Source: Asterias amurensis (lineage: Eukaryota; Echinodermata; Asteroidea; Forcipulatida; Asteriidae). Taken from it: 64,000 nt of DNA. This document shows, piece after piece, positions 47,401 through 58,200 of this stretch. A program made the translations under genes and the position numbers. Position 1 is the first letter of the stretch, and each line of letters begins with the position of its first letter. The notes under the pieces were generated by a model. The model was not told the DNA's origin and did not search any database. It saw only the letters and a list, made by a program, of their open reading frames with translations. The stretch spans positions 13,020,494 to 13,084,493 of the forward strand of contig NC_092661.1 in NCBI RefSeq assembly GCF_032118995.1, in the 5' to 3' direction.

Positions 47401-50400
47401 TTTGCAAGAATGTTTGAATCAACATTCAGAAGTTTACAAACGGCACAGAAGGAAAAGCATGGTGGTTGGGTTGGCTTGGTATCTTTCCTCGCCTTCCACC
47501 TTAAGGAACCCAGTCCAAATCACACCAGAGACACTATGTAGACATGGTAGATTGGGTTTTCAGTCCCTACCCGACTGTCGGGTTATTCTCTGGAACGGGG
47601 GTTTTCCTCCAACATCTAAAACTGAATTCCTTCCCTGTCTTCTCTCCTTTAAGTTCTTGGCTAGTACCAAAAGTTTGCTTGATTAAGTTCAATCCCAAAT
47701 CAAATATTTAACCAGTAAGCTTTTAGAATGAAACTACACTTTACTGTAACCAACCTGTACTTTGTCTCGTATTCCAACAAAAAAACTAAAAATGTAGACA
47801 AAAAAGTGAACTCTCTTTCATTACCAACAGACCAATGACTGTATGAGCATTATTGGTCACTGGAATTAGCCTGGGTTGGTGATGGACAAAACAACCATTT
47901 TGGAAATTTACTTTTAATTCGGCTTATGCCATGATTTGTAATTAGTATAACAAATCATTCATGAAGAAATGAAATGTACTTTTGCTTGTCCTACAGAAAA
48001 ACTAAAATTGTTAATTTTTTTCCCTTTCCCAATGACTGTAGGAGCATTATGGGTCACTGAGTGGCCTAACGCTAGCCTGGGTTGGTGATGGAAACAATAT
48101 CATCCATTCTATCATGATGGCAGCACCACGCCTAGGAATCAACCTCAAGTTGGCCACACCTAAGGTGAGTTGCAATCTAGGGGTGCTATGGGGTCACTGA
48201 CTGGGTTGACACACGCTTGAAAAGTGGAAAGTGTTCAGGACATGACCTTTGCCCAATTTCATAAACCCTGTAAGCACAAAAACTTGCTGAGCACAGAAAA
48301 GTATTGCTGAACAGAAACAGGTTACCAGTCAAAATGACATAATACACGTAGGTTGTTGTGAGTGGTGCCCTATTCAATTTTTGCTTTGCAAAGAAATTCG
48401 TCAAGCGGCATTTTCTGCTAAATGGCACTGCTTGTGGCATCCTGAAATGGTAGAACCAACTTGTAGATTTGGTGTAGGGTTTATTCTGAGTCTTAAATTG
48501 ATTTTGCTTTCACTCTTTTTTTTACAGGGCTATGAAATCTTTCCTGAGGTGATGGCAGATACAGTCAAGTTCGCAAAGGAGGTAAATCATTTCACACATA
48601 ACTCTGTGTTTTCATTATAACTTCTTGTACATTTGTCTGAAGTCTTTGATTAACTACATTGATATCATTGTTTCATACATGTTTGAAGTTCTTGTTATAT
48701 ATTTCATTGCAGTTGATAATTATGTTTTGAATATTTTTTATATTGCATACTTAAATTTCTTACTTTAGGCTCTTCAGCACGTTCATATGTGGATTGTTTC
48801 GCTTTGGGTGTTGCTGTAACTGTCATAGTTATTTTGTATAAATGTTAACGATATCATGTGCTATCTTGATCTTGTTATTTAGTCGGTATCATTATTTTCA
48901 ATCTATTATTTTGTACTGCTTGACCCTAGAGAAAGATTCCACACCATAATTCACTTCAGTTATACATTCCTTGGTCCTGTAAAAATATTCCACAACATGT
49001 ATTTCACAGAGCTAGTATACTTAATTATTGCTTAGACCTGTTGTTATGTTCCAAACCATGTATTTTTAACACTAGTCAGTTGTACATAATTATTGCTTAT
49101 GAGTTAGTCAGTTGCTTATTGCTTAGCCCTCAAGGAAAATTTCTCAACATGTATTTGACAAAGCAGTCCTTTTATCATTCAGGCAAATACTGAGGTGTTT
49201 GTCACCAATGACCCAATGGAAGCCTGCCACAACGCAGACATCGTTGTTACTGACACATGGATTAGCATGGGCCAGGAAGAAGAGAAGGTTGAACGCTTGA
49301 AGGCTTTCAAAGGTTATCAAGTCACAAAGAAGGTAGGATGCCGGACTTCAGATAGTGTTGTTTTGAGGAGCTTTTAAAGGCAGTGGACACTATTGGTAAT
49401 TACTCAAAATAATTATTAGCATAAAACCTTTGTTGGTGACGAGTAATGGGGAGAGGTTGATGGTATAAAACATCGTGAGAAACGGCTCCCTCTGAAGTGC
49501 CATAGTTTTCGAGAAAGAAGTAATTTTCCACGAATTTGATTTCAAGACCTCGGGTTTAGAACTTGAGGTCTCAAAATCAACCATCTATACGCACACAACT
49601 TCGTGTGACAAGGGTGGTTTTTTTCTTTCATTATTATCTCGCAAGTTCGATGATCGATTGAGCTAAAACTTTCACAGGTTTGTTATTTTATGCATATGTT
49701 GAGATACACCAACTGTGAAGGCTAATCTTTGACAATTACCAATGGTGTCCACTGCCTTTAAGCTACCAATGTTAAGTGAGTAAGGTTTGTGGTGACACCA
49801 TTAATGGCAAACTATACCACCTCGAACTATAATATGCATTAAACATTACAAAGTCAACCCTCCTACTCTTTGACCATTCAATAATGACTTCTGCAGATGA
49901 ATGGTTGGTCAGCTCGATGGGAAATGCTGGCAATAAGAGTAGAAAGACTTAAATAATGATGTACATGTATGAGGACTACATTTAGCTGTGCTGTAATGAC
50001 TGATTTTTTTTTTTTTTTTTTTTTTCAGATGACGGATGTGATGGTGAAGGATTGGACCTTTCTCCATTGCCTGCCAAGAAAACCGGAAGAGGTTGACGAT
50101 GAGGTGTTTTATAGTAAAAACTCCCTTGTGTGGCCAGAGGCGGAAAACAGGAAGTGGACTGTCATGGTAAGACCTGTTACCACCATGTCACACAAAAGAT
50201 CTTTCTAATTTAAAACACCTTTCAAAGAGGACTGGAAAGATCTGAAATGCCAAAACACCCTAACGCTTGTGTACAAAAAAGAGAAGGGGCTTGCTACAGT
50301 GATTGTGATGTGGTGGGGAAGCTCTCTGTTCCACCTTACCTTTTGAATATATGTGAGGTGTAATTATTATAGTTTGTTTGCCGTATAACATCGCTCTTAC

Positions 50401-51765
50401 CAATACATGTAAGTTCCACACGTCCACTTCATTTGATAATTCATCACCAGGAGTATCATTTATGACGGGCATGATCACATGATAGAAAAGGTGTTCTATT
50501 GTCTTAAGTAATATTGTATGTGCACCAAAATTATGGAATGATCAACTCTGTACACCTGACCCCTTACTTAAAGGGATGCTGCAGTGAATTAAAATAAAAC
50601 AGTTAATTTTGCTGTCATTTATTTCTGATATATGTGTTGAACATCAATAAAATGTGTTTTGTTTTTTCCCCGACATATCTCACTTGCGTAATTAGCGAAT
50701 AAGTCATGCCCCCCCCTTTTGTGTATTGTTACCGCCCCCCTTCCATCGACGTCACGTCGGGAATTCAAACATATCGTCGGCAAAAAGAGTCTGGTCCCTA
50801 ACTACACGCGCCTAGGTACCAGGCCACACAGTTCACACGTCTCTATATGCACACAGCCAGGGGGCCCGACGGCTCGGGTTCCCGACATGACGTCACGTTT
50901 ATGCAAATGAAGGCTCCCTTTTAGGGGCGGGGTGGGTTCCCCTAATCTCTTGAAAACCATTTTTAAAATACTTGCGCATTTAATAAAAAATATATAAAAA
51001 TATTTCAGGTTTAAAAAGTCATGTTTAATCGTTTAAATTATTTAAAAAAACACTGCAGCCACCCTTTAATGATATTCAAAACCACTTTTTAAGAATCATC
51101 TCTTTGAATCTGCTTACAATTAGTCCATTGCACTTGTCATCTCCACATGAACTTCTGAGAACTCTTTTGTACTAAATGTTCTTCCACTGTGCTTAGTGCC
51201 TTTGAAAATGCAACTAAAATTATTGCGCTATACAAAATATATGATGATTGATTGATGTCTTGAACTGCAACATAAGGTTTTCTTATAACTTAAAGGCAGT
51301 GGACACTATCGGTAATTGTCAAAGACTAGCCCTCACAGTTGATGTATCTCAACATATGCATAAAATAACAAACCTGTGAAAATTTGAGCTCAATCGGTCA
51401 TCGGACTTGCGAGATAATAAGGAAAGAAAAAACACCCTTGTCATACGAAGTTGTGTGCATTTAGATGGTTGATTTCGAGACCTCAAGTTCTAAATCTGAG
51501 GTCTCGAAATCAAATTCGTGGAAAATTACTTCTTTCTCGAAAACTATGGCACTTCAGAGGGAGCCATTTCTCACAATGTTTTATACCATCAACCTCTCCC
51601 CACTACTCGTCCCTAAGAAAGGTTTTATGCTAATAATTATTTTGAGTAGTTACCAATAGTGTCCACTGCCTTTAACATTTTTATAATTATTTGATTTCTA
51701 CCCAGGCTGTTCTACTTTCCCTGCTGAAGGATCACACTCCCTCGACTCCTAAACCATCTTTCTAA
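44362..51765 (+). CDS. OTC: OTC, mitochondrial ornithine carbamoyltransferase (complete)
   Basis: It transfers the carbamoyl group of carbamoyl phosphate to ornithine, making citrulline in the mitochondrial matrix. Nine exons (44362-44489, 45778-45989, 46475-46562, 47026-47179, 48042-48164, 48528-48581, 49183-49332, 50029-50166, 51706-51765) total 1107 nt, 368 residues (human 354). Seen: a presequence of about 43 residues rich in Ser/Ala/Arg/Lys without acidic residues; STRTR (104-108) for carbamoyl phosphate; HPLQ; DGNN (210-213); [11 protein letters not shown] with the SMG loop (281-283) for ornithine; and [15 protein letters not shown] with the catalytic Cys (316-319). All active-site motifs are intact, so the enzyme should be functional. 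It diverges from RPGR, as in humans. Confidence 0.97.
44490..45777 (+). other. OTC intron 1
   Basis: 1.3 kb of AT-rich intron with a (CAAT)n tract; nothing else recognised. Confidence 0.8.
45515..45580. repeat. (CAAT)n microsatellite
   Basis: Imperfect TCAA/CCAA units in OTC intron 1. Confidence 0.9.
45778..45989 (+). CDS. OTC: OTC exon 2: carbamoyl phosphate site
   Basis: It encodes [20 protein letters not shown], then [25 protein letters not shown] codons are 45959-45973. The acceptor aatccag/A is chosen because it alone matches the phase 2 exit of exon 1. Confidence 0.95.
46112..46361. mobile_element. Family F GC-rich MITE, copy 2
   Basis: GGGTGCGTTCGATTAGCTTT ... GGAAGCTAATCGAACGCGCC in OTC intron 2, with the same internal GGGGCTCA blocks as copy 1. 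Confidence 0.82.
46475..46562 (+). CDS. OTC: OTC exon 3
   Basis: It encodes [20 protein letters not shown], then [10 protein letters not shown], matching the human LLGGHPCFLT...HLGVNESL region. Acceptor attag, donor gtaagt. Confidence 0.96.
47026..47179 (+). CDS. OTC: OTC exon 4
   Basis: It encodes [19 protein letters not shown], then [28 protein letters not shown] is the conserved HPxQ segment contacting carbamoyl phosphate. Phase 0 exit. Confidence 0.96.
47775..47905 (+). pseudogene. Decayed partial copy of OTC exon 5
   Basis: CCAATGACTGTATGAGCATT and AGCCTGGGTTGGTGATGGA repeat the exon 5 junction 197 bp upstream. The acceptor TAG has become TAT, and 8 to 10 bases are missing inside. Confidence 0.75.
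48042..48164 (+). CDS. OTC: OTC exon 5: DGNN motif
   Basis: It encodes [19 protein letters not shown], then [24 protein letters not shown] at 48087-48098. A decayed partial copy of this exon lies 197 bp upstream. Confidence 0.96.
48528..48581 (+). CDS. OTC: OTC exon 6
   Basis: 18 codons, [18 protein letters not shown], corresponding to human GYEPDASVTKLAEQYAKE. Acceptor tttacag, donor gtaaat. Confidence 0.94.
48910..49170. repeat. Intronic tandem repeat before OTC exon 7
   Basis: About four degenerate units of 60-90 bp sharing TTATTGCTTAGNCCT and CAACATGTATTT. Confidence 0.6.
49183..49332 (+). CDS. OTC: OTC exon 7: SMG loop
   Basis: It encodes [20 protein letters not shown], then [19 protein letters not shown] and KGYQVTKK. 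The ornithine-closing SMG loop is at 49264-49272. Acceptor attcag, donor gtagga. Confidence 0.96.
49374..49761 (+). mobile_element. Family A MITE, copy 4
   Basis: Full-length copy 42 bp after OTC exon 7, closely similar to copies 3 and 5, so a recent insertion. Confidence 0.88.
50029..50166 (+). CDS. OTC: OTC exon 8: catalytic cysteine
   Basis: It encodes [19 protein letters not shown], then [20 protein letters not shown] and NRKWTVM. HCLP at 50065-50076. The acceptor follows an uninterrupted T tract of over 20 bases. Two copies of one MITE in opposite orientation flank this exon. Confidence 0.96.
50568..51069. mobile_element. Family J MITE carrying a CRE and octamer
   Basis: TTAAAGGGATGCTGCAGTG and its inverse CACTGCAGCCACCCTTTAA bound about 500 bp in OTC intron 8. 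The GC-rich core has GACGTCACG, TGACGTCACG and ATGCAAAT, matches to CREB/ATF and POU sites. Confidence 0.75.
51290..51675 (-). mobile_element. Family A MITE, copy 5 (inverted)
   Basis: Full-length copy in OTC intron 8, in opposite orientation to copy 4; TTAA at 51290-51293 and 51672-51675. Confidence 0.88.
51706..51765 (+). CDS. OTC: OTC exon 9: C-terminus
   Basis: It encodes [19 protein letters not shown] and TAA at 51763-51765, matching the human ...VSLLTDYSPQLQKPKF end. A MITE (51290-51675) ends only 30 bp before this exon. Confidence 0.95.
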   Translation, partial: AVLLSLLKDHTPSTPKPSF

Positions 51766-51863
51766 GGACAAGACAGGGTATGTCTCTAATTGGTCAGTAT
51801 TTCCTTGGCTGTGTCCAACACGGCTGAAAGTTGCAATTCTTCGGCAATTTTATTCTTTCAAAT

Positions 51864-51869
51864 AATAAA
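51864..51869 (+). terminator. Candidate OTC poly(A) signal
   Basis: AATAAA about 100 bp after the OTC stop, the first canonical hexamer downstream, followed by T/G-rich sequence. Confidence 0.6.
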
Positions 51870-52067
51870 TGTATATTTTTGCGCTGGAATGTCTCATTGG
51901 ATCAAAGATCATTATCTGTAAGTGCAGTTGAATATTACTTTATTTGTCTCAACTAGTAAAACTATAAACCTCTTTTGCAATTTTCAGCCTACCTGTCTGA
52001 AAAAAAACTATACTGAAATTAGCGTTCAAGTTGGATTGAACAAAGACAAATTTAATACTAACTTTGA

Positions 52068-52118
52068 ACTTGCCATCTCCAGATTAACGTGCTAGCCACT
52101 CTAACCAACTGAGCTATT
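52068..52118 (-). mobile_element. tRNA-like SINE head fragment
   Basis: The reverse complement reads AAATAGCTCAGTTGGTTAGA, a tRNA A-box region, without a full cloverleaf. Confidence 0.5.
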
Positions 52119-53414
52119 TAGCACTAATAATTAATAATGTTTGTAATACAGGGTACTGCTATGGTTAATGGACTAGTATAATAGTTAGCGTAAAAGTTGA
52201 GATCATTCAATCATGCCAAAATTGAAGTCAGCTCAACATTTATATAACTAGATATATATTTGTGACGTCTCGGTACAAAGGTTCAAAGTTTCAAAGGTGC
52301 ATGTGTAGTTATTGTGTTGATTACTTGATTGAACCGATTGAAGAAGCATTAATGTATTCAGTATTGGAAGAGACACGAAACCAAAGCTAAGGGCAAGAGA
52401 GGCTTCCATTGAACTTTAGACCTGATAGAAACTTACTTCTTACTAGTTTGTTACACTGGTAGTAAATAGTACTACTTTACTTATGTTTTCGCCAGCCAGT
52501 AATTCTTGTGTTGGCAGTCCTGAAATATTTACTTTATTTTATTGTTATCTGGTAAGAAAGGATGCCTAATCACTGAACTTAATCACTGTAGCTCATCAGC
52601 CTGAGGAAATCTGTAATAAGCCGGCCTATCTGAACCAGAAACACTGGGGTTAACCCCTACCCTTCCATGATAAGTGTTCTCTTTTACGAACACTACACAT
52701 CCTAGTCACAAGGCTTACAGCTGAATGTACCATCCGAAGGACAAAGCAAATAATTATTACAACTGGACTCAAACCCACCTTCTGCTGATCAGAAATGCCA
52801 TAGCCATGAAAGCTCAAGTGCAGTACTAGCGCTTAACGACTAAGCCACGCCACGCCACATGCTTTTGTAGTAGAATGTCACACAGTACTTTTTAAAAATA
52901 TTGCTTTTAGAAACTTATGTCAAATTGCTCAAGCTGTTGTGTTTTCGTATTTTTATAGATGTATTAAAGGTTGTAGGCTACACCTTGATGAAACTAGGCC
53001 TAGCTTATATGTGTAATAAAAAAAAGCATTTGATGCAGCGGACCTCTTGCCAGTTTGAGCTTCCAAAATTTTGAGCCACAAAGCGGGCCCCTAGTTAGAA
53101 TTTGTTCCTCATATTGAAAAGGGAAGGAGATATTGTACCACTTGAAATACTTTCTATCTGATGTATCACGCACTGCATAATTATTCCACCCGAAATGTAT
53201 TCTTCGCAATTGTCGTTGCTAATCTGAAATAATAACACAAGAAAAACACATTTTCTCTTTGTTTACGCTCAGTTTATTTAGAGTTATTAAAAATATAATT
53301 CCTCTACTTTATTTAACAGTCCCAGGACTACAGTCCCTCTACAAAGTAAACGATTTTTCTTAAAAGATGGTAAAGTTCTGGATTTTTCCTCTTGGCAAAT
53401 ATGGTAAGAATCTG

Positions 53415-53533
53415 TTAAGCCTTTTTGAGGTATGCCGGACGCGATAGGAGTGTACTGTTTGGTTTGGGTGTATACAGACACATTTACCCAAACCTTGTAG
53501 CATTCTTATCACCATATTTCGAAAAGGCTTATT
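53415..53533. mobile_element. Family G MITE, copy 3
   Basis: TTAAGCCTTTTTGAGGTATG ... ATTTCGAAAAGGCTTATTAA in the OTC-MPC2 spacer. Confidence 0.72.
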
Positions 53534-54399
53534 AAAATAACCGTTCTTGTTCTCAGGAATTGCCGAAAGTCCTCATCCTACTTCAAGGCTCAAAATGCTG
53601 ACTGAGACAGATTATTTGTAGGGTGAGGTGTGCCAGACCCTTACACAGGTCGTACACCCCGCCCCTCCCCTCCCCCAACACACAGTTCATCTGGTATCAG
53701 TTACTTTCATAGACATTGACATAAATATATTCAGATTCCCCTTGCTTAAGAAAAAGTCTACCGCCATCTACATGTAGTGTGGTGCCTGAATTTGTAACTG
53801 GCATCATGAATATAGAAAAAACAGTATGAAGGAACTAGACATTGTACACTTTGATTACAGGTGGGCTGCTTAGGCATAAACTCACAGCAATAATAAGTTA
53901 TCACATTCTGAAAATGCAAAATTACCTAAATCAGAAGTATTTTATACATTCCAACAACATAGTGTTTCAAAACATAGAAATTAATACTTTCATATAAAAA
54001 AAAATGTATAAAGTTTTCATACTGAATAGGCGTATGTGAAATACGTAAAAAATACTTTGTACGATATATTGCTGTTAAATTTTCAAGCTAGGCTCTACTA
54101 GAAATGTTTAGGCAGCATTGTTCAAAGTGACCCTGTGGTTCAACTAATTAGCAATGCATGGTGTTCATGATAAACCATCTCAACTCCTTTGGAGTATGCA
54201 GCACCGGCCACCAATATGGCGCACAGGTTGCTTATCAGTATCATACACATCACTGTTCTGTGCCCTCATAGATATCCCTTTACTCCTGGGCGATGAGAAG
54301 CAATTATGGTGAAGTGTCTTGCCTTAGAACACAAGTCTCACAACCGGGATTGGAACCCACAGACTGATGACTCAGCCATTAGAACTTGAGTTCGATGCT

Positions 54400-54905
54400 T
54401 TAAAGGCACTGCCGTTGATTTCACAAAACTCTTCCTAACTTAGGATTAATCTTATGACTTAGGACGAGTCCCAACCCTGCACTGTAGCATGCAGACCTTA
54501 AGATTAATCCTAAGTTAGGACAAGTTACTCGTCCTAACTCGAGATAAGACAAGTCCTAACTCTTTGTGAAATCGACGGCTGGACACTATTGGTAATTGTC
54601 AAAGACTAGCCTTCACAGTTGGTGTATCTCAACAAGTGCATAAAATAACAAACCTGTGAAAATTTGAACTTTTCGCGCAAGTTGTGTGCTTTTAGATGCC
54701 TTGAATTCGAGACCTCGGCTGAGGTCTTGAACTCAATTCAAATATTTTAGTGAAAAATTTCTTCTTACTAAAAATCTACATTACTTCAGAGGGAGCCGTT
54801 TCTCACAATGTTTTATACTATCAACAGCTATCCATTGCTTGTAACCAAGTACGTTTTTATGCTAACAATTGTTTTGAGTAATTACCAAGTGTCCAGTGCC
54901 TTTAA
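54400..54905 (-). mobile_element. Family A MITE, copy 6, interrupted by a family C element
   Basis: The left end TTAAAGGCA is followed at about 54410 by a family C palindrome (GTTGATTTCACAAA ... TTTGTGAAATCGACGG, to about 54579), then family A resumes at TGGACACTATTGG and ends at TTAA 54902-54905. It is a nested insertion that orders the two families in time. Confidence 0.8.
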
Positions 54906-55155
54906 GCCACTCAGCCATGTTACAGAGAGTAGAGGGTTAACTAACAATAACATACAATCAAACAATACAAACAGTATAATATACACACCTTAATCTGATT
55001 TTCGATAGCTTTAGAAAACAAAACCCATAAAACCTTCACCATTCCAAACCAATCAAATCCATAGTTCTGGTTCACTCGATATTAATGATAAATATAATTT
55101 CCAAGTAAAATTCACCGTTTTTGTACTACATTATCACCTAAATATTTAAAGAAAG

Positions 55156-55219
55156 TCACTTCTTGTTGATTCTGGGGCAGGGATGGTCGCCAACTCTCTC
55201 TTTTTCCTTTTGATGGTGC
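55156..55219 (-). CDS. MPC2: MPC2 exon 5: C-terminal tail
   Basis: It encodes HHQKEKERVGDHPCPRINKK and TGA. The start aligns with the vertebrate RYNQELKAK tail; the last ten residues are extra. Acceptor ttctcag. Confidence 0.85.
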
Positions 55220-58200
55220 CTGAGAAGTTAACAAGAAAAACAGACATAAATCACTTTGCACTTAAGCTGCCTGGATAAATTGCTCACTAATGCAGAGCTA
55301 CATGTGAATTATGTGACCCATATATATAATAACAGTGACTTCTTCTACAGTGCTCGCATCCGTCACTCAGTGATGCTCATGGCGCTCCAACAGTATTACC
55401 CCTGGTCACAGCTATTTTCTTTCATTCCTTAAACCATCTCAGCTCCCTAGGGAGTATGCAGCCAATATATGTAGCACACCAAGCTAAATCAAGCACAAGA
55501 ACTACATACGAATCTCTGCCCTCACAGGTACCCATTTAATCCTGGGTGAAGAGAAGCAATTATAGGCAAGTGTCTGGCCCAATGTCACAAGTGTCATGAC
55601 CGAGAATCGAACACACAGTTGATGACTTAAGTGCACTAAACTGCTCGGCCATTTTGTAAGGGTTTACAAAAGGGCACAGGAACACTGTGTGTGTAAGCAC
55701 TGTATACATAGGATTCGAACTGCCTCTACTAGCTACCGGACAATCTCGGTAGTCTAGTTGGTAAGACACTGCTCTAGAATTGCAAGGGTCGTGGGTTCGA
55801 ACCCCACCCGAGTAATATGCCTGTGATATTTTTTTCACAGGACTCTGGGAAGTACTGAGTATTCAGTGCTAACACACATCGGTGTATGGGTAAAAACCAA
55901 AATTAATATTCTTCATCCCCGATGCAAATTTAAATTTAACATCTATTACACTGTACAGTATACTCAGTACTGTCCAAATTTCTGTAAAAAAAATCACAGG
56001 CATATTAATTGAGTGGGATTTGAATCCACGGTTTCTGCCAATATAGAGCAGTTGTCTTATACCAACTAGACCATCAAGATTGCCCGGAACTAGATTTCCA
56101 CTTACCTATAAATTCTTGCTAGTTGCATTATCCCTGTCATAGCTAAGAAGATGTTAACGCTAAACAGATTCCAGTTTTTAGGGATGACTACCATAGAGTA
56201 CCTGGACCAGATTACACCTGTAAAAAGAAATTATATATAATGTTAAAGATCTTTTAGAACTTGGGAGTCCTCGACTAGTAACTGTCTTTACAGATGATGC
56301 TTGTTTCTTATGTAGTGCTTTTTACCTCTGAAGGGCGGTCTGATGTACTCATTATACTTGTTAACAGGTGTGCAGAGTTTTGTTTGCAATTGTAATACCC
56401 ATTTCACATAATATATTTATATACATACATGTACATGTAGCATTACAAAAACACATTTTCAAGTTGTAGGGAAAGCAAGCATGAACAATTGTGTTTGAGT
56501 TTCTGCTTGAAGAGAGTGATGCTGTGCATTTGTCTGAGGCCTTCAGGAAATGAATTCCAGAGTCTTGGTGCTATGTTGGAAAAGGCCCTGTCCCTGTTAC
56601 TGCCCAAACGAGTTCAAAGAACATGAAGCGTATTTAAGTGCTGATAAAGTGATAGATCTGAGGCCTGGTCTGTTTTGTTTTTACCCATACACTATTGTAC
56701 ACCATACTCAGTACTTTGCCCGAGTCCTGTGAAAAAATATCACAGGCATATAACTCGGGTGGGATTCGAACCCACGACCCTTGCAATTCCAGAGCAGTGT
56801 CTTACCATCTAGTCTACTGCAATTGCCCAGTAGCTGTTTTTGGCAGCGGGTCCCGCAACGTTATAGATTTTGTATAGTACTGATTTTGTATTTTGTCTTT
56901 AGCTACATCTGGAGACACGTACCTGTGGCTGCTAGAGCTCCTGACTGAGACACACTGAGCTTCTCTGCTGGTCTTGCATAGTCCGCTAATCCTGCTATGA
57001 CTAAACACTGAAACAAGAACCATAAGACAAACAAAATAAACACAACACATCATGGTTGATCTGAGAATTCAAAAGGCTGTCACTCTAAAACTAACAACAA
57101 TAATAATAATAATTTTAATTAGAGGATGTTACCCTTGTCATCCACTTGAGTTTTGGAACTGTTTGATTGTTTAAATTCTGTATAAATGTAGATGTAAACA
57201 AATAAAACTAACATGTGAAAATTCCATTCCAAATGGTAGTCGCCCTTTGAGAAAATCTGGAGCGGTTATGTCCATGCAGGAAGAACAAACTCAAAACAGG
57301 AATACACAATCTAACATAACATTTCCAACACTTACCCATTTAAACATCGGTGCCCAGAAATGAATTGTTTTTAGTCCTGTAACAAACAACAAAGGATTCA
57401 CACTTGTGTTTATCTGCTCAAAATCTATTTCTTTATTCAAAATTCTAGTCGAGCCCAAATTCTAAAAAAATGTATCCTATTGGTTTTACAAGTCTATACA
57501 GGCCATGGCTAATACATCTAAGTAAATGTACCTACATGATGTAGCTCCAGTGTGGTTTTGGCCAAAAGAACTACATGTATAAGCATTTTGTGCTATGATT
57601 GGTAATTAGCCAAAGGTGACCCTGTTTAGTCTGCTAAATCAGAAAAAAATGCACAAATGAATAGTTTGAATGATACAATCATTAAAGGAACACGTTGCCT
57701 TGGATTGGACGAGTTGGTCTATAAAAAGCGTTTTAAACCAATTGTTATGAAATGCATATGGTTAGAAAGATGTTTTAAAAGTAGAGTATAATGATCCACA
57801 CAAGTATCACCTTTTACGTCAAGAACTAACACGGTCGGCCATTTATGGGAGTCAAAATTTGGACTCTCATAAACGGCCGACCGTGTTATTCGACGAGGTA
57901 AAACGAAAAACCACGCAATTTCGAGGCATATTTGTGTAGATCATTGTATTCTACTTTTACAACATCGTTCTACCCATATGCATTTTATAACAAACGATTA
58001 CATAACGCTTTTCGAAGACCAACTCGACCGATCCAAGGCAACGTGTTCCTTTAAATAGCCCCCTACCCAATTATGTCCCCCCCATAAAAAAAGGAAATGT
58101 CTGATTATGCCTGGGACTGAGCCCTGGCTATGAGTAAGTGTATTCTGTCTCAAGGTAAATGTGATGGCATAAAACAGATCCGTTACTGCAGAATATTAAC

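Larger units (their letters stand above)
51766..55155. other. OTC-MPC2 convergent spacer
   Basis: It holds the OTC 3' UTR, SINE fragments (52.1 and 52.6-52.9 kb), a family G MITE and the nested A/C element. No exon seen. Confidence 0.7.

Noticed and set aside
55735..55815. tRNA gene
   Set aside because: A and B boxes are present but no complete cloverleaf; the same sequence with the same tail recurs elsewhere, so it is a SINE head.
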